From NCBI GenBank assembly GCA_035532215.1, contig DATKRK010000054.1, forward strand, positions 1 through 22,107: DNA of 22,107 bases, in the 5' to 3' direction. The notes beneath the pieces are model-generated. The model made no database searches. It was not told the origin of the DNA and saw only the letters and a list, made by a program, of their open reading frames with translations. This document shows positions 5,488-14,644 of the stretch, piece after piece. Source of the stretch: JAICIG01 sp035532215. GTDB taxonomy: Bacteria > Planctomycetota > Planctomycetia > Pirellulales > JAICIG01. A program made the translations under genes and the position numbers. The stretch's first letter is position 1; each line of letters opens with the position of its first letter.

Positions 5488-6456
5488 ATGAGCCTGCGCA
5501 CGGTACTGATCGGAGTCTTCGCGCTGGTTTTCGGCGTCGCGGCGTCGATCGGCGTGTACGCAGTCAGCCGAGCGAAATCCGGCAAGTCGGACGTCGAGAC
5601 GGTTTCGGTCCTCGTCGCCAAAAGCGACGTGCCTCGCGGTCAGACTCTGTCGGCAGATTTGCTCGAGCTGCGGCGTTGGCCGAAGGAATCCGTTCCCGAG
5701 GGGGTCGTAACGGAGATGGCGGCGGCCCTCGACCGCACCGTCCTGATACCGATGGCCAAAGGCGAGTTGCTGTTGAACGCCAAGCTGGCGGCGAAGGGGG
5801 CGGGACGGGGGTTGGCGGCCATTATTCCCCCAGGGATGCGGGCCGTAACGATCCAGACCCCCAACATCGCCACAGGAGTCGCCGGCTTTGTTCTGCCTGG
5901 AAACAAGGTCGATGTGTTGCTGACGGTGAGCGGGCAGAGCCTGGATGATTCGACGGGCGGCGCCAGTACGTTCACGCTGCTGCAAAACGTCGAGATTCTG
6001 GCCGTGGATCAGCGGATCGATGCGCCCCAGGAGAACAAGATGGATCCGAAGGAACTGCGGTCCGTCACGCTGTTGGTTACTCCGGCGGACGCGGCACGCC
6101 TTGAACTCGGCCAGAACAAAGGCACGTTACACCTGGCTTTGAGGAATCCTGGCGACAAGGCGACGGCCGTCGTCGAAACGGTCACGTTGAGCGGTTTGAA
6201 CACCCGGCTTTCAGGACCAGCGTCAGCCCCGCCAGCAGGGATGCTGCTCGGCGCCGAATTGGCCGGCAAGGAGGACGCCAAACAAGCCGCGGCGAAGCAG
6301 CCTAAACTCGCCCGTCGCGTGCGAACGTTACGGGGGATGCAATCGAGTACCGTCGAGTTTCAGACGAGCCACGCCGATGAGGAACTCCCGCAGTCCGCGG
6401 ATCTTTCGCCGGCGGGCAAACGCGCGACGGACGGCGGCGCTAATCCGTCGCGGTGA
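5488..6456 (+). CDS. cpaB: CpaB/RcpC-type Tad pilus assembly protein
   Basis: A 322-residue protein. Residues 4-27 form an N-terminal membrane anchor (LRTVLIGVFALVFGVAASIG). An SAF domain follows (about 38-100: VSVLVAKSDVPRGQTLSADL and the segment with LDRTVLIPMAKGELLLNAKL). The RcpC/CpaB domain follows (about 110-235: AIIPPGMRAVTIQ, GFVLPGNKVDVLLTV, TLLQNVEILAVDQRI, VTLLVTPADAARLELGQNKG, LHLALRNPGD), all hallmark motifs. CpaB is a periplasmic partner of the Tad secretin. The C-terminal 70 residues are polar and variable. It follows flp1 and its vestige, starts at an ATG with a weak GAGG-like upstream sequence, and its stop touches a possible GTG start of the next gene. Confidence 0.93.
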   Translation: MSLRTVLIGVFALVFGVAASIGVYAVSRAKSGKSDVETVSVLVAKSDVPRGQTLSADLLELRRWPKESVPEGVVTEMAAALDRTVLIPMAKGELLLNAKLAAKGAGRGLAAIIPPGMRAVTIQTPNIATGVAGFVLPGNKVDVLLTVSGQSLDDSTGGASTFTLLQNVEILAVDQRIDAPQENKMDPKELRSVTLLVTPADAARLELGQNKGTLHLALRNPGDKATAVVETVTLSGLNTRLSGPASAPPAGMLLGAELAGKEDAKQAAAKQPKLARRVRTLRGMQSSTVEFQTSHADEELPQSADLSPAGKRATDGGANPSR

Positions 6457-6482
6457 ATTCAAGCCATGAGAGGCGCAATCGC

Positions 6483-7142
6483 ATGTTCGCAGTCTTCATA
6501 GATCATGCCCGGCGCCCGCGTTCGCTTCGCGCCAGCGGCGAGCGTGCGGCCGATGTCGCCGAACGCGCGATTGTGTTGCTCGTCTACATAGGACTGGTCG
6601 CGCGGCTGGTCCGCCACGCGTTACAGACCGGTCAGCCCGCTAACCTGCTATTGCTGATCTCGGAGGGGCTGATCGTCGTGTTCCTCGTCTTGCGGCGCCC
6701 TGCTACGCAGATTTCGACCAATTGGCGCGAGTGGGCCGCGGCTTTTGCGGCTACGTTGGCGCCGCTCTTGGTTTATCCCTCGGCCGCCGGCGGGTTGGCG
6801 CCGCCGACCATCGGGGCCGTGCTGCTCGTCGCGGGCATGGTGATTCAAGTGCACGCCAAGCTGACCCTGGGACGCAGTTTCGGCTGCGTCCCGGCGCACC
6901 GTGGATTGAAGCTGGCCGGACCCTACCGATTCGTGCGTCATCCGATGTATGCCGGCTATCTGATTAGCCACGCGGCCTTCCTGCTCATGAATCCCGCGCT
7001 AGGCAATGCCGCGATCTATGCGGTCTGCTACGCCTTGCAGATTTCGCGGATTTTTGCGGAAGAGCGATTGCTGGCGGGCGACCCAAGATATCGGGAATAC
7101 CAGCGCGTCGTTCCCTATCGCTTGATCCTCGGGGTGTTTTGA
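6483..7142 (+). CDS. ICMT/PEMT-like integral membrane methyltransferase
   Basis: A 219-residue polytopic membrane protein. Hydrophobic segments lie at about 30-50 (AIVLLVYIGLVARLV), 55-70 (LLLLISEGLIVVFLVL), 85-102, 108-125 (PPTIGAVLLVAGMVIQVHAK) and 160-185. The signature of the isoprenylcysteine/phospholipid methyltransferase superfamily is clear: GRSFGCVPAHRGLKLAGPYRF followed closely by VRHPMYAGYLISH, then EERLLAGDPRYREYQRVVPYR near the C-terminus. These bind S-adenosylmethionine and methylate membrane-embedded substrates. Start choice: ATG 6483 follows GAGAGGCG; a GTG at 6453 overlapping the cpaB stop would add 10 residues. It lies inside the tad operon between cpaB and tadA, so a role in pilus or envelope modification is inferred, not shown. 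Confidence 0.85.
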   Translation: MFAVFIDHARRPRSLRASGERAADVAERAIVLLVYIGLVARLVRHALQTGQPANLLLLISEGLIVVFLVLRRPATQISTNWREWAAAFAATLAPLLVYPSAAGGLAPPTIGAVLLVAGMVIQVHAKLTLGRSFGCVPAHRGLKLAGPYRFVRHPMYAGYLISHAAFLLMNPALGNAAIYAVCYALQISRIFAEERLLAGDPRYREYQRVVPYRLILGVF

Positions 7143-7191
7143 AACGCGAGCGGCCGCGTTCCAACGCGACCATAATCTAGAGGAACTGGCC

Positions 7192-8532
<1,341 letters not shown>

Positions 8533-8552
8533 AACCGCAGGAGAGAACGATC

Positions 8553-9521
8553 ATGAGTCCCGGCCTGTTAGCTTTGCTGACGTTTTGGGCGTGTGCGTCG
8601 GCCGTGGTCGGCGTCTACTCGCTGCTGTCGGATTTATTTCTGCAAGACCGCGAGCGCGTCCGAAAGCGGATGAGCGAAGCGTTTCGTTCGCAACAGCACG
8701 AACGGGCCAAGGCGTCGCTGTTGGTCAAGAAGGTCGGCGCCGCCGAGGAAAAGACTCCGGATGAGGGCCCTCAGCTCAAGTTAACGTTCGCCGACCGCTT
8801 GCAAACTCTGCTCGATCAATCAGGTTTGCAACTTGGACTGAATCGCTTACTGGCGATCTGCGCGGGGATCTCGGCAATCGCGGGGGTGGCGGGCGGATTG
8901 TTGCAACGCAGCGCGTGGGTCGCGATGACGGCCGCGATCATCGGCTTGCCGCTGCCGCTCGTTTACGTGCAGAGCAAACGCAATCGGCGCATGGAAGCGC
9001 TCCGCCGGCAACTCTCCGACTCCTTCGATCTGATGGCGCGGATTTTGCGCGCCGGTCAATCGATGACTCAGGCCATGCGCGGAGTCGCCGATGAATTTCC
9101 TTCGCCTATCGCCGAAGAGTTCGCCTTCAGCTCGGAACAGATGAACCTGGGCTTGTCCCCGGAAATCTCGCTGCGCGCCTTGGCTCGCAGGACGGGGTTG
9201 ATCGAATTGAACATCTTCGTGGTGGCCGTGCTGGTTCAGCGGCAAGTCGGCGGCAATCTTTCCGAAATCCTGGAAAAGCTTGCCGAGGTCGTCCGCCAGC
9301 GATACCGCATCCGCGGAGTGATCCGGGGGCTGACGGCGGAAGGACGCCTGCAAGCGCTGATCCTGATGGCGCTGCCCCCTTTGTTGTTGGCGCTGATGCT
9401 GATTGTGAACCGAGACTACGCGAGGTTGCTGCTCGAGCGGCCGATTCTGCTGGTCGGCATGGGCTTTTTCATGGCCTTGGGCGCGCTGTGGATTCGCAAA
9501 GTCGTGAATTTCGATTTTTAG
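8553..9521 (+). CDS. tadB: TadB-type inner-membrane platform protein
   Basis: A 322-residue T2SSF-domain protein forming, with TadC, the membrane platform on which TadA acts. An N-terminal membrane helix (about 4-28), a helical pair around 95-130 (LAICAGISAIAGVAGGLLQR and AAIIGLPLPLVYV), the T2SSF core (about 140-270: LRRQLSDSFDLMARILRAGQ, SMTQAMRGVADEFPSPIAEE, VQRQVGGNLSEILEKLAEVV) and two C-terminal helices are visible. The Q-x-G-G-N-L-S-E-I-L motif is characteristic. The start follows CAGGAGAG in the 20-bp gap after tadA. The length matches the family. Confidence 0.95.
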   Translation: MSPGLLALLTFWACASAVVGVYSLLSDLFLQDRERVRKRMSEAFRSQQHERAKASLLVKKVGAAEEKTPDEGPQLKLTFADRLQTLLDQSGLQLGLNRLLAICAGISAIAGVAGGLLQRSAWVAMTAAIIGLPLPLVYVQSKRNRRMEALRRQLSDSFDLMARILRAGQSMTQAMRGVADEFPSPIAEEFAFSSEQMNLGLSPEISLRALARRTGLIELNIFVVAVLVQRQVGGNLSEILEKLAEVVRQRYRIRGVIRGLTAEGRLQALILMALPPLLLALMLIVNRDYARLLLERPILLVGMGFFMALGALWIRKVVNFDF

Positions 9522-9550
9522 AACTGCTCGGCAGTCGAGACTTGAACGAG

Positions 9551-10498
9551 GTGCGGAAGTTGAACGAAATCTGGTTGGTCGTGCTGATTGCGTTCGTGAT
9601 GGCGGCCAGCCTGGCGGCCGTCGTGGGACTGCTGGCGGACAGCCGCAACCGGCGGCTGAAGCTCCGCCTGCAGTCGCTGGCCAGCGGCGGCGGCGGCGCG
9701 GCGCCGCCCAAGCCGGCCGAAGCCGTCCGCAGGGCCGTCGAGTCGGCGCTGCCCAAAATGGGCGAGCAGCTCATGCCGACGAGCGAAGCGGAGCGCACCG
9801 AATTAAGATCGCGGCTATTGCACGCCGGGCTTTATAAGCCGCAAGCGATGCTCGTGTTTCTGGGCGCCAAGCTGGCGCTGTTGATCGCGCCGGCGCTGTT
9901 AGGCTTGATCGGCGGACTGCTGGGCCTGTACCCCGTCACTTACGGTTTGATGTTTGGCGGCTGCGCCAGCGTGCTGGGCATGATCGGCCCCAGCCTTTGG
10001 CTCGACCGGCGCAAAAGGAAGCGCCAGCGGATGCTCCGCCGCGCGCTGCCCGACGCCACCGATCTGATCGTGATCTGCATGGAAGGCGGCCTGAGCCTGA
10101 GCGGCGCCTTGCGCCGGGTCGCGGGCGAATTGCGCATGGCGCACCCGATTCTGGCCGACGAATTGAACATCGTGCAGCGTGAAGTCCAGCTCGGCGAGCC
10201 GCTGGCCGACGCCCTGAGCGGTTTCGCAAACCGCGCCGACCTAGCGGAACTGCAAACTCTCGCGGCGGTCGTCAAAAGCGCGGAACAGTACGGATCGAGC
10301 ATCGTCAAGTCGTTGCAAAACTACTCGGAAACGGTGCGGTTGCAGCGCCAGCAACTGGCCGAAGAGATGGCGCAGCGATCGGCTACCAAGATTCTGTTGC
10401 CCACGCTGCTGTTCATCTTTCCTTCGATTCTGATCATCATTCTCGGGCCGGCCGCGATTCAAATCGCCGAAGCCATCAAGAGCATGCGAATCCACTGA
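9551..10498 (+). CDS. tadC: TadC-type inner-membrane platform protein
   Basis: A protein of about 315 residues, second T2SSF-domain component. N-terminal helix IWLVVLIAFVMAASLAAVVG; then a Gly/Ala-rich linker; a helical pair with FLGAKLALLIAPALLGLIGG and YGLMFGGCASVLGMIGPSLW; T2SSF motifs RRALPDATDLIVICMEGGLS, GALRRVAGELRMAHPILADE, LGEPLADALSGFANRADLAE; and a C-terminal helix LLPTLLFIFPSILIIILGPA. The start is uncertain: GTG 9551 is given, TTG 9560 has the better GAGG ribosome site, and ATG 9488 would overlap tadB by 34 bp. The upstream part of that longest version shows no conserved features. Order tadB-tadC is the usual one. Confidence 0.93.
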   Translation: MRKLNEIWLVVLIAFVMAASLAAVVGLLADSRNRRLKLRLQSLASGGGGAAPPKPAEAVRRAVESALPKMGEQLMPTSEAERTELRSRLLHAGLYKPQAMLVFLGAKLALLIAPALLGLIGGLLGLYPVTYGLMFGGCASVLGMIGPSLWLDRRKRKRQRMLRRALPDATDLIVICMEGGLSLSGALRRVAGELRMAHPILADELNIVQREVQLGEPLADALSGFANRADLAELQTLAAVVKSAEQYGSSIVKSLQNYSETVRLQRQQLAEEMAQRSATKILLPTLLFIFPSILIIILGPAAIQIAEAIKSMRIH

Positions 10499-10517
10499 CG
10501 CCGTGAAAGGAAAAACC

Positions 10518-10970
10518 ATGCAATCCGCCGCCGTTTCAACCGCGCGGCCGGCAAGGCCGCCCCGATCCGGGCGGCCCGGCGCGGCGGCCGTCGAATTCGC
10601 CATCGTCTTGCCTCTGCTCGTGCTGCTGCTGCTGGGCGGGGCCGATTTCGGCCGCTGTTTTTACAGCGCGATGGCGATTACCAACGCCGCCCGGGCAGGC
10701 GCCGAGTACGGTTGCATGCACCCCTTTGACGCCTCGGCTCAAGTGGCCTGGCAGGCCGCCGTGCAGCAAGCCGCAATCGACGAACTCAGCGGATCGCCGT
10801 TGTTCGACGTTACCAAGCTAACGGTCGTCGCGAACAGCATTACCGAAGCCGACGGAACGAGCCGCGTGGAAGTGCAGACGACATACCCGTTCCAAACCAT
10901 CTTCACCTGGCTCTACGCTCCTGCGCCGCTGACGCTGCAACAAACGACCGTGATGCGGAGCATTCGCTAG
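10518..10970 (+). CDS. tadE: TadE-like pseudopilin
   Basis: A 150-residue TadE-family protein. After a basic leader comes the processing-type motif R-P-G/AAAVEFAIVLPLLVLLLL with Glu at +5, then GADFGRCFYSAMAITNAARAG, the classic TadE N-terminal helix. The C-terminal 90 residues form a small periplasmic domain ending VMRSIR. ATG 10518 is preferred because of the AAAGGA ribosome site; a GTG at 10503 would add five residues. It is one of two TadE-like genes in a row after tadC; TadE-like proteins are minor subunits needed for pilus assembly. Confidence 0.9.
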   Translation: MQSAAVSTARPARPPRSGRPGAAAVEFAIVLPLLVLLLLGGADFGRCFYSAMAITNAARAGAEYGCMHPFDASAQVAWQAAVQQAAIDELSGSPLFDVTKLTVVANSITEADGTSRVEVQTTYPFQTIFTWLYAPAPLTLQQTTVMRSIR

Positions 10971-11007
10971 GCCCGCGGGAAAAAAACAATGTTGGGAGTG
11001 CCGCGAC

Positions 11008-11550
11008 ATGATCCATCAATCACATCCAAGACTCGTGAAAGTTGTCCGCCGCCTCGACGCTCGGCCCCGGCCCGCGGCGGCGCCGGCTGCTCCCCATTTC
11101 CGCCGCCAGGCGAAGAGATCGCGTCGCGGCGCGGTGATGGTCGAAACGGCGATCGTCATGACCGCGCTGATCGCTCTGACCTTGGGGGCGATCGATCTCC
11201 AGATCGGAGTCTATCGCTACAACACGCTTTCCGAGGCCGCGCGGCACGGCGCCCGCCAGGCCATGGTTCACGGGGCGATGGCGACCGCGGCGCAGGGGAT
11301 CTGGGGCCCAGGCGCCTACAATGGCACGGCTGGCGACGGCAGCCCCTATGCAAATGCCGTCCAGCCGCTGCTGGTCGGCTTCCCGCAAGATAATGTATCC
11401 ATCGAGCTCGAATGGCTCGACGGCAGCAACGCGGTCGGAAAGCGCGTGCGTTATACCCTCAGCACAACGTATAGCCCGCTGCTCGGATTCTTGATCGGCT
11501 ATCCGACGATGACGCTCCAGGCGGCGTCGACGATGCCCATCGCTCATTAG
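11008..11550 (+). CDS. Second TadE/TadF-like pseudopilin
   Basis: A 180-residue protein with a long basic leader (about 45 residues, many Arg/Lys/Pro/Ala) followed by R-R-G/AVMVETAIVMTALIALTLGA, the TadE-type processing site with Glu at +5 and a membrane helix. The next segment, IDLQIGVYRYNTLSEAARHG with ARQAMVHG, matches the TadE family. The periplasmic part ends in a beta-rich region with YTLSTTYSPLLGFLIGYPTM. A GGGAG ribosome site lies nine to ten bases upstream. Whether it corresponds to TadF or a second TadE cannot be settled by eye. The leader is longer than usual; no internal ATG offers a better start. Confidence 0.88.
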   Translation: MIHQSHPRLVKVVRRLDARPRPAAAPAAPHFRRQAKRSRRGAVMVETAIVMTALIALTLGAIDLQIGVYRYNTLSEAARHGARQAMVHGAMATAAQGIWGPGAYNGTAGDGSPYANAVQPLLVGFPQDNVSIELEWLDGSNAVGKRVRYTLSTTYSPLLGFLIGYPTMTLQAASTMPIAH

Positions 11551-11560
11551 GGAGCTTGTC

Positions 11561-12943
11561 ATGCCACGATTGATTCCAACCGAAAGTCGATCGCGACGCC
11601 GCCGCCGAGCAGGCACGATCCTCGTCATCGTCGCGATGACTCTTGGGGTATTGGTGGGCATGGTCGGAGTCGTCCTCGACGCCGGCCAACTCATGAGCGC
11701 CCATCGGCAATGCCAGAATGCCGCCGACGCGGGAGCCACGGCCGCGGCAATGGAAATGCTTCTCGGCCAATCGAACGGCGCCGCCGCAGCCGCGGCCACC
11801 ACGTTCGTGCAGCAGTACAATGGCCTCGGTTCGGCCACGGTGGCTGTCAATATTCCCCCGGCGACCGGTCCGCACGCAGGCAGCCAGAATTACGCTGAAG
11901 TCGTCGTCGACTACGTCGTGCCCACTCGCTTGATTCAGGTGCTCGGCGGGCCGACCTCGCGAACCGTCACGGCCCGCGCCGTCGCCGGTTGGGAAGGCGT
12001 CAACATCGACTCGGTCATCATTGCCATGGACGCCAACGCCCGTCCGGGAATCGGCTTGAACGGCAACGGCTCGCTGCAAGTCAACGGCACGGTGGTCGTC
12101 AATTCCAACGGCGGAGGATTGACCGAGAACGGCCAGCCCATCAACAACGGCAATTCGGGCTATGCCATCAACGCCACGGGCAACGGAAATCTCAAAGCCT
12201 TGGACGTGAAATCGGTCGGCGGCGTCAACGACCCCTCGATGATCACGAATTACGACGGCTCGACCCAAAGCCCGCTGCACACAGGGGCGGCCACACAGTC
12301 CGACCCCTTCGAGTTCCTGGCGCCGCCGACGACGGGCAACGGCGCAGTCGCCACGAACTACGGCGCGGTCAAGCTGTCGGGAAACCAATCGGTGACGTTG
12401 TCGCCGGGCGTCTATAATTCGATTTCAGCCTCCGCCAACAGCACCGTGACATTGGAGCCGGGGATCTACGTGATCCAAGGGGGCGGGATTTCGTTGAGCG
12501 GAAACGGCACCGTCTCCGGCACAGGCGTGATGATTTACAATACCGGCAGCGACTACAACGTCAACACGGGCTTGCCCGATTCAGCGGATGGCAGCAGCTT
12601 GCCGCCTGCCGGAGGAAACCCGGCGTTCGGAGCGCTTTCCATCACGGGCAACGGCAGCCTGAACCTGACGTCCTACGCCAATTCAGCGAGTCCCTATGAC
12701 GGGCTGCTGTTCTATCAGCGCAGGCTCAACACTCAACCCATCGATCTGTCGGGGAATGCTTCGGTCGACTCGATGCAAGGGACGGTGTACGCCAAGTACG
12801 CCTTGATAAACCTTTCGGGCAATGGAACGATGAATACGCAGTTCGCCGTCGATAGCGTGATTTTCACGGGCAACGGAACGCTGACCATCGACGACGCGAA
12901 CCAGCGCGTTGCCGACAGCGATCAGGTGTTTCTCGTCGAATAG
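11561..12943 (+). CDS. tadG: TadG-like pilus protein with repetitive SGNG C-terminal domain
   Basis: A 460-residue protein. N-terminal part: a run of Arg residues, then the membrane helix AGTILVIVAMTLGVLVGMVG, followed by LDAGQLMSAHRQCQNAADAG, the standard TadG N-terminal motif. From about 145 onward, a large extracytoplasmic domain begins VIIAMDANARPGIGLNGNG and repeats a short (S/T)-G-N-(G/A/Q)-(T/S) motif about nine times (LNGNGSL, ATGNGNL, LSGNQSV, LSGNGTV, ITGNGSL, LSGNASV, LSGNGTM, FTGNGTL), with LEPGIYVIQGGGISL between. The pattern suggests a right-handed beta-solenoid; similar 'SGNA' repeats occur in other TadG-like proteins. A GGAG ribosome site sits six bases before the ATG. Last gene of the plus-strand block. 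Confidence 0.88.
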   Translation: MPRLIPTESRSRRRRRAGTILVIVAMTLGVLVGMVGVVLDAGQLMSAHRQCQNAADAGATAAAMEMLLGQSNGAAAAAATTFVQQYNGLGSATVAVNIPPATGPHAGSQNYAEVVVDYVVPTRLIQVLGGPTSRTVTARAVAGWEGVNIDSVIIAMDANARPGIGLNGNGSLQVNGTVVVNSNGGGLTENGQPINNGNSGYAINATGNGNLKALDVKSVGGVNDPSMITNYDGSTQSPLHTGAATQSDPFEFLAPPTTGNGAVATNYGAVKLSGNQSVTLSPGVYNSISASANSTVTLEPGIYVIQGGGISLSGNGTVSGTGVMIYNTGSDYNVNTGLPDSADGSSLPPAGGNPAFGALSITGNGSLNLTSYANSASPYDGLLFYQRRLNTQPIDLSGNASVDSMQGTVYAKYALINLSGNGTMNTQFAVDSVIFTGNGTLTIDDANQRVADSDQVFLVE

Positions 12944-12948
12944 CCGAG

Positions 12949-13797
12949 TTAGCGAACAGAGCCATTCGGACGAAGCGGCGCTCGCCCGGCCCAGGCGGCA
13001 GGCGCGACGCCCGACGTCGATCGCTGCGGATTGCCGCCCGTCGCGCCGCGCCGATCCGCGGCCAGAGCGACGGCTCTGCGCTCGCCGTTCGCCCTGGCGG
13101 TCAGCGCCGCCAGCTTCTCGCGGCCGACCCGGGCCGCTTCCGAAGCGGGATTCGCATCGAGCGCTCGTTGAAACTCTTCGCGGGCCTGGTCCCAGCGTTG
13201 GTTCAACATCGCGACGAACGCCAGGTTGATGCGGGCGTCGTCCTCGCTGCATCCAGCCAGGCGAAACTCGGCCAAAGCCTCATCGAATCGCTCGGTTTGC
13301 GCCAGCAGCAGGCCGAAGTTGTTGTGGCCGCGGCGATTTTTCGGCGAGATCGCCAAGGCTTCTCGCAACTGAGCTTCGGCTTCGGCCCAGCGCCGTTGCA
13401 GATAGAGGCTGTAACCGTAGTCGCAATGGATGTCGCCATTCTTCGGATCGAGTTTTAACGCCTGACGATACAGATTCGCCGATTCCAGGACATGACCCTG
13501 CCGGTCGTTCGAAACCGCCATGCGCCAGTAACCGGTCGATTGTTTGGGCGCCTTCTCAATCGCTTTGCGGTAAGCATCCATTGCTGCATCGATTTCGCCC
13601 TCCATCTCCAGCGTACGCGCCAACGACAACTGCACATCGGCGACCTGTTTTTCCGACAGCCGCTGAACTTCCTCGCTACGGGCCGAAGTCTTCGCCGCAC
13701 CTCGGCCGAACCGTAATTCGTCGAGTCGGCAGCCTGCCAGGCCGAATAACGCAACAATGACGGGGACGACGCCCATTTGCGGCAGGTAGCTTGGCAT
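12949..13797 (-). CDS. tadD: TadD-like TPR lipoprotein
   Basis: A 282-residue lipoprotein. Start ATG at 13797 follows GGGAG by seven bases and gives the signal MPSYLPQMGVVPVIVALFGL with lipobox L-A-G-C, lipidated Cys 23. The mature part is a tetratricopeptide array: LSLARTLEMEGEIDAAMDAY, RMAVSNDRQGHVLESANLYR, GYSLYLQRRWAEAEAQLREA, NFGLLLAQTERFDEALAEFR, AFVAMLNQRWDQAREEFQRA, i.e. about five to six TPRs ending in ALDANPASEAARVG. TadD proteins are outer-membrane-linked pilotins/assembly factors for the Tad secretin. The C-terminal 60 residues are Ala/Arg-rich and unstructured. The stop faces the tadG stop with only 5 bp between. Confidence 0.9.
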   Translation of the reverse strand: MPSYLPQMGVVPVIVALFGLAGCRLDELRFGRGAAKTSARSEEVQRLSEKQVADVQLSLARTLEMEGEIDAAMDAYRKAIEKAPKQSTGYWRMAVSNDRQGHVLESANLYRQALKLDPKNGDIHCDYGYSLYLQRRWAEAEAQLREALAISPKNRRGHNNFGLLLAQTERFDEALAEFRLAGCSEDDARINLAFVAMLNQRWDQAREEFQRALDANPASEAARVGREKLAALTARANGERRAVALAADRRGATGGNPQRSTSGVAPAAWAGRAPLRPNGSVR

Positions 13798-13835
13798 CGC
13801 TTGCTCCCATGAATCCTTGGCGCGACTCGACCGAA

Positions 13836-14630
13836 TCAGTATCCGCCTCCGCCGCCACCCGTACTGCCGCTCGACATGCTGCTTCCCGTCGTGCCGCCGC
13901 TCCCGCCTTGCGCCCTGCCCCCGAGCAGCGATCCGCCGCCGCCCCCGCCGGCGGTGGTTCCTCGCGAGCTGGTCTGCATGATCAAACTCCGCTCGATGAC
14001 AATCGCTTCGGCGCCGCGCAGGCCGCCCACGTCGGGACAGCCGATCGCGATCAACTCCGGCGGAAGCGCAAAGGGCCCTTGCTGCAATTCGTTCCATACG
14101 GCCAGCCGCCGGGCTATATCCAGATCGGGCCGGCCCGGCGTAGGCTCGATAAACAGCGGACCGGCCCCGTGACACGCCCACGCGCCATACTTGAGCAAAT
14201 CGGCCTTGCTCCGCGGCTTCAACTGGTCGCTCATGGGCAGAAAATCGTATTGCCTCACGACCATTCGAGCGATCTGGCCTCGCGCCACCTGTAACGAGGC
14301 GCTGGCGTCGACCGCGGCGCCCAGCGGCGCGGGCACGAACTCCTCGGGGTAGCCCCGCGATCGGTCGCGGCAGCGCGCTTTGTGGCGCTGCCACCATTGC
14401 GAGATCGGTCTTGCGCGCTCGTGCCTAGGCTCCTCTACCGGGCATGTCGCTTCGATGGGCATTGACTCGAGCGCCGTCGAAAAGCCGCTTTCGCCAGGCG
14501 GTGCAAGCAGTTCGTGCCTTGGACCGGCGGCATTGCCAGACAGGCGTTCCTGCGCCAACGCTGGGAAACCTGTGGCGGCCGCTAAGAGCAAACTTCCAGC
14601 GGCGGTCAAACCTGGCTTGACTTCGGCCAT
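13836..14630 (-). CDS. Secreted Gly-rich-tailed protein of the Tad locus, possible remote OmpA-like domain
   Basis: A 264-residue protein encoded between the secretin and tadD. Start ATG 14630 is chosen because it follows AGGAGG and begins a signal peptide (MAEVKPGLTAAGSLLLAAAT ending PALA-Q). The mature region has SQWWQRHKARCRDRSRGYPE with EEFVPAPLGAAV, then a segment ARMVVRQYDFLPMSDQLKPR, ADLLKYGAWACHG, IEPTPGRPDLDIARRLAVWN, LPPELIAIGCPDVGGLRGAE. The spacing of 'YDF...L.P', an A-R-x-x-x-V helix, and 'x-E-L-I-x-I-G' faintly recalls the OmpA-like peptidoglycan-binding fold, but the key Asp/Arg ligands are not clear. The C-terminus is Gly/Ser-rich and ends in a run of six Gly and Tyr. Operon position suggests a secretin accessory role (inference). 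Confidence 0.8.
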   Translation of the reverse strand: MAEVKPGLTAAGSLLLAAATGFPALAQERLSGNAAGPRHELLAPPGESGFSTALESMPIEATCPVEEPRHERARPISQWWQRHKARCRDRSRGYPEEFVPAPLGAAVDASASLQVARGQIARMVVRQYDFLPMSDQLKPRSKADLLKYGAWACHGAGPLFIEPTPGRPDLDIARRLAVWNELQQGPFALPPELIAIGCPDVGGLRGAEAIVIERSLIMQTSSRGTTAGGGGGGSLLGGRAQGGSGGTTGSSMSSGSTGGGGGGY

Positions 14631-14644
14631 CTGCGATCGCCTCC

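Noticed and set aside
11459..12388. Long minus-strand open frame antisense to the TadG-like gene
   Set aside because: No recognisable domain or ribosome site, and it is explained by codon bias of the plus-strand gene.
13798..14397. N-terminal extension of the TadD-like protein on the minus strand
   Set aside because: It would overlap the Gly-rich secreted protein in a different frame and bury the lipoprotein signal; the GGGAG-preceded ATG at 13797 fits better.
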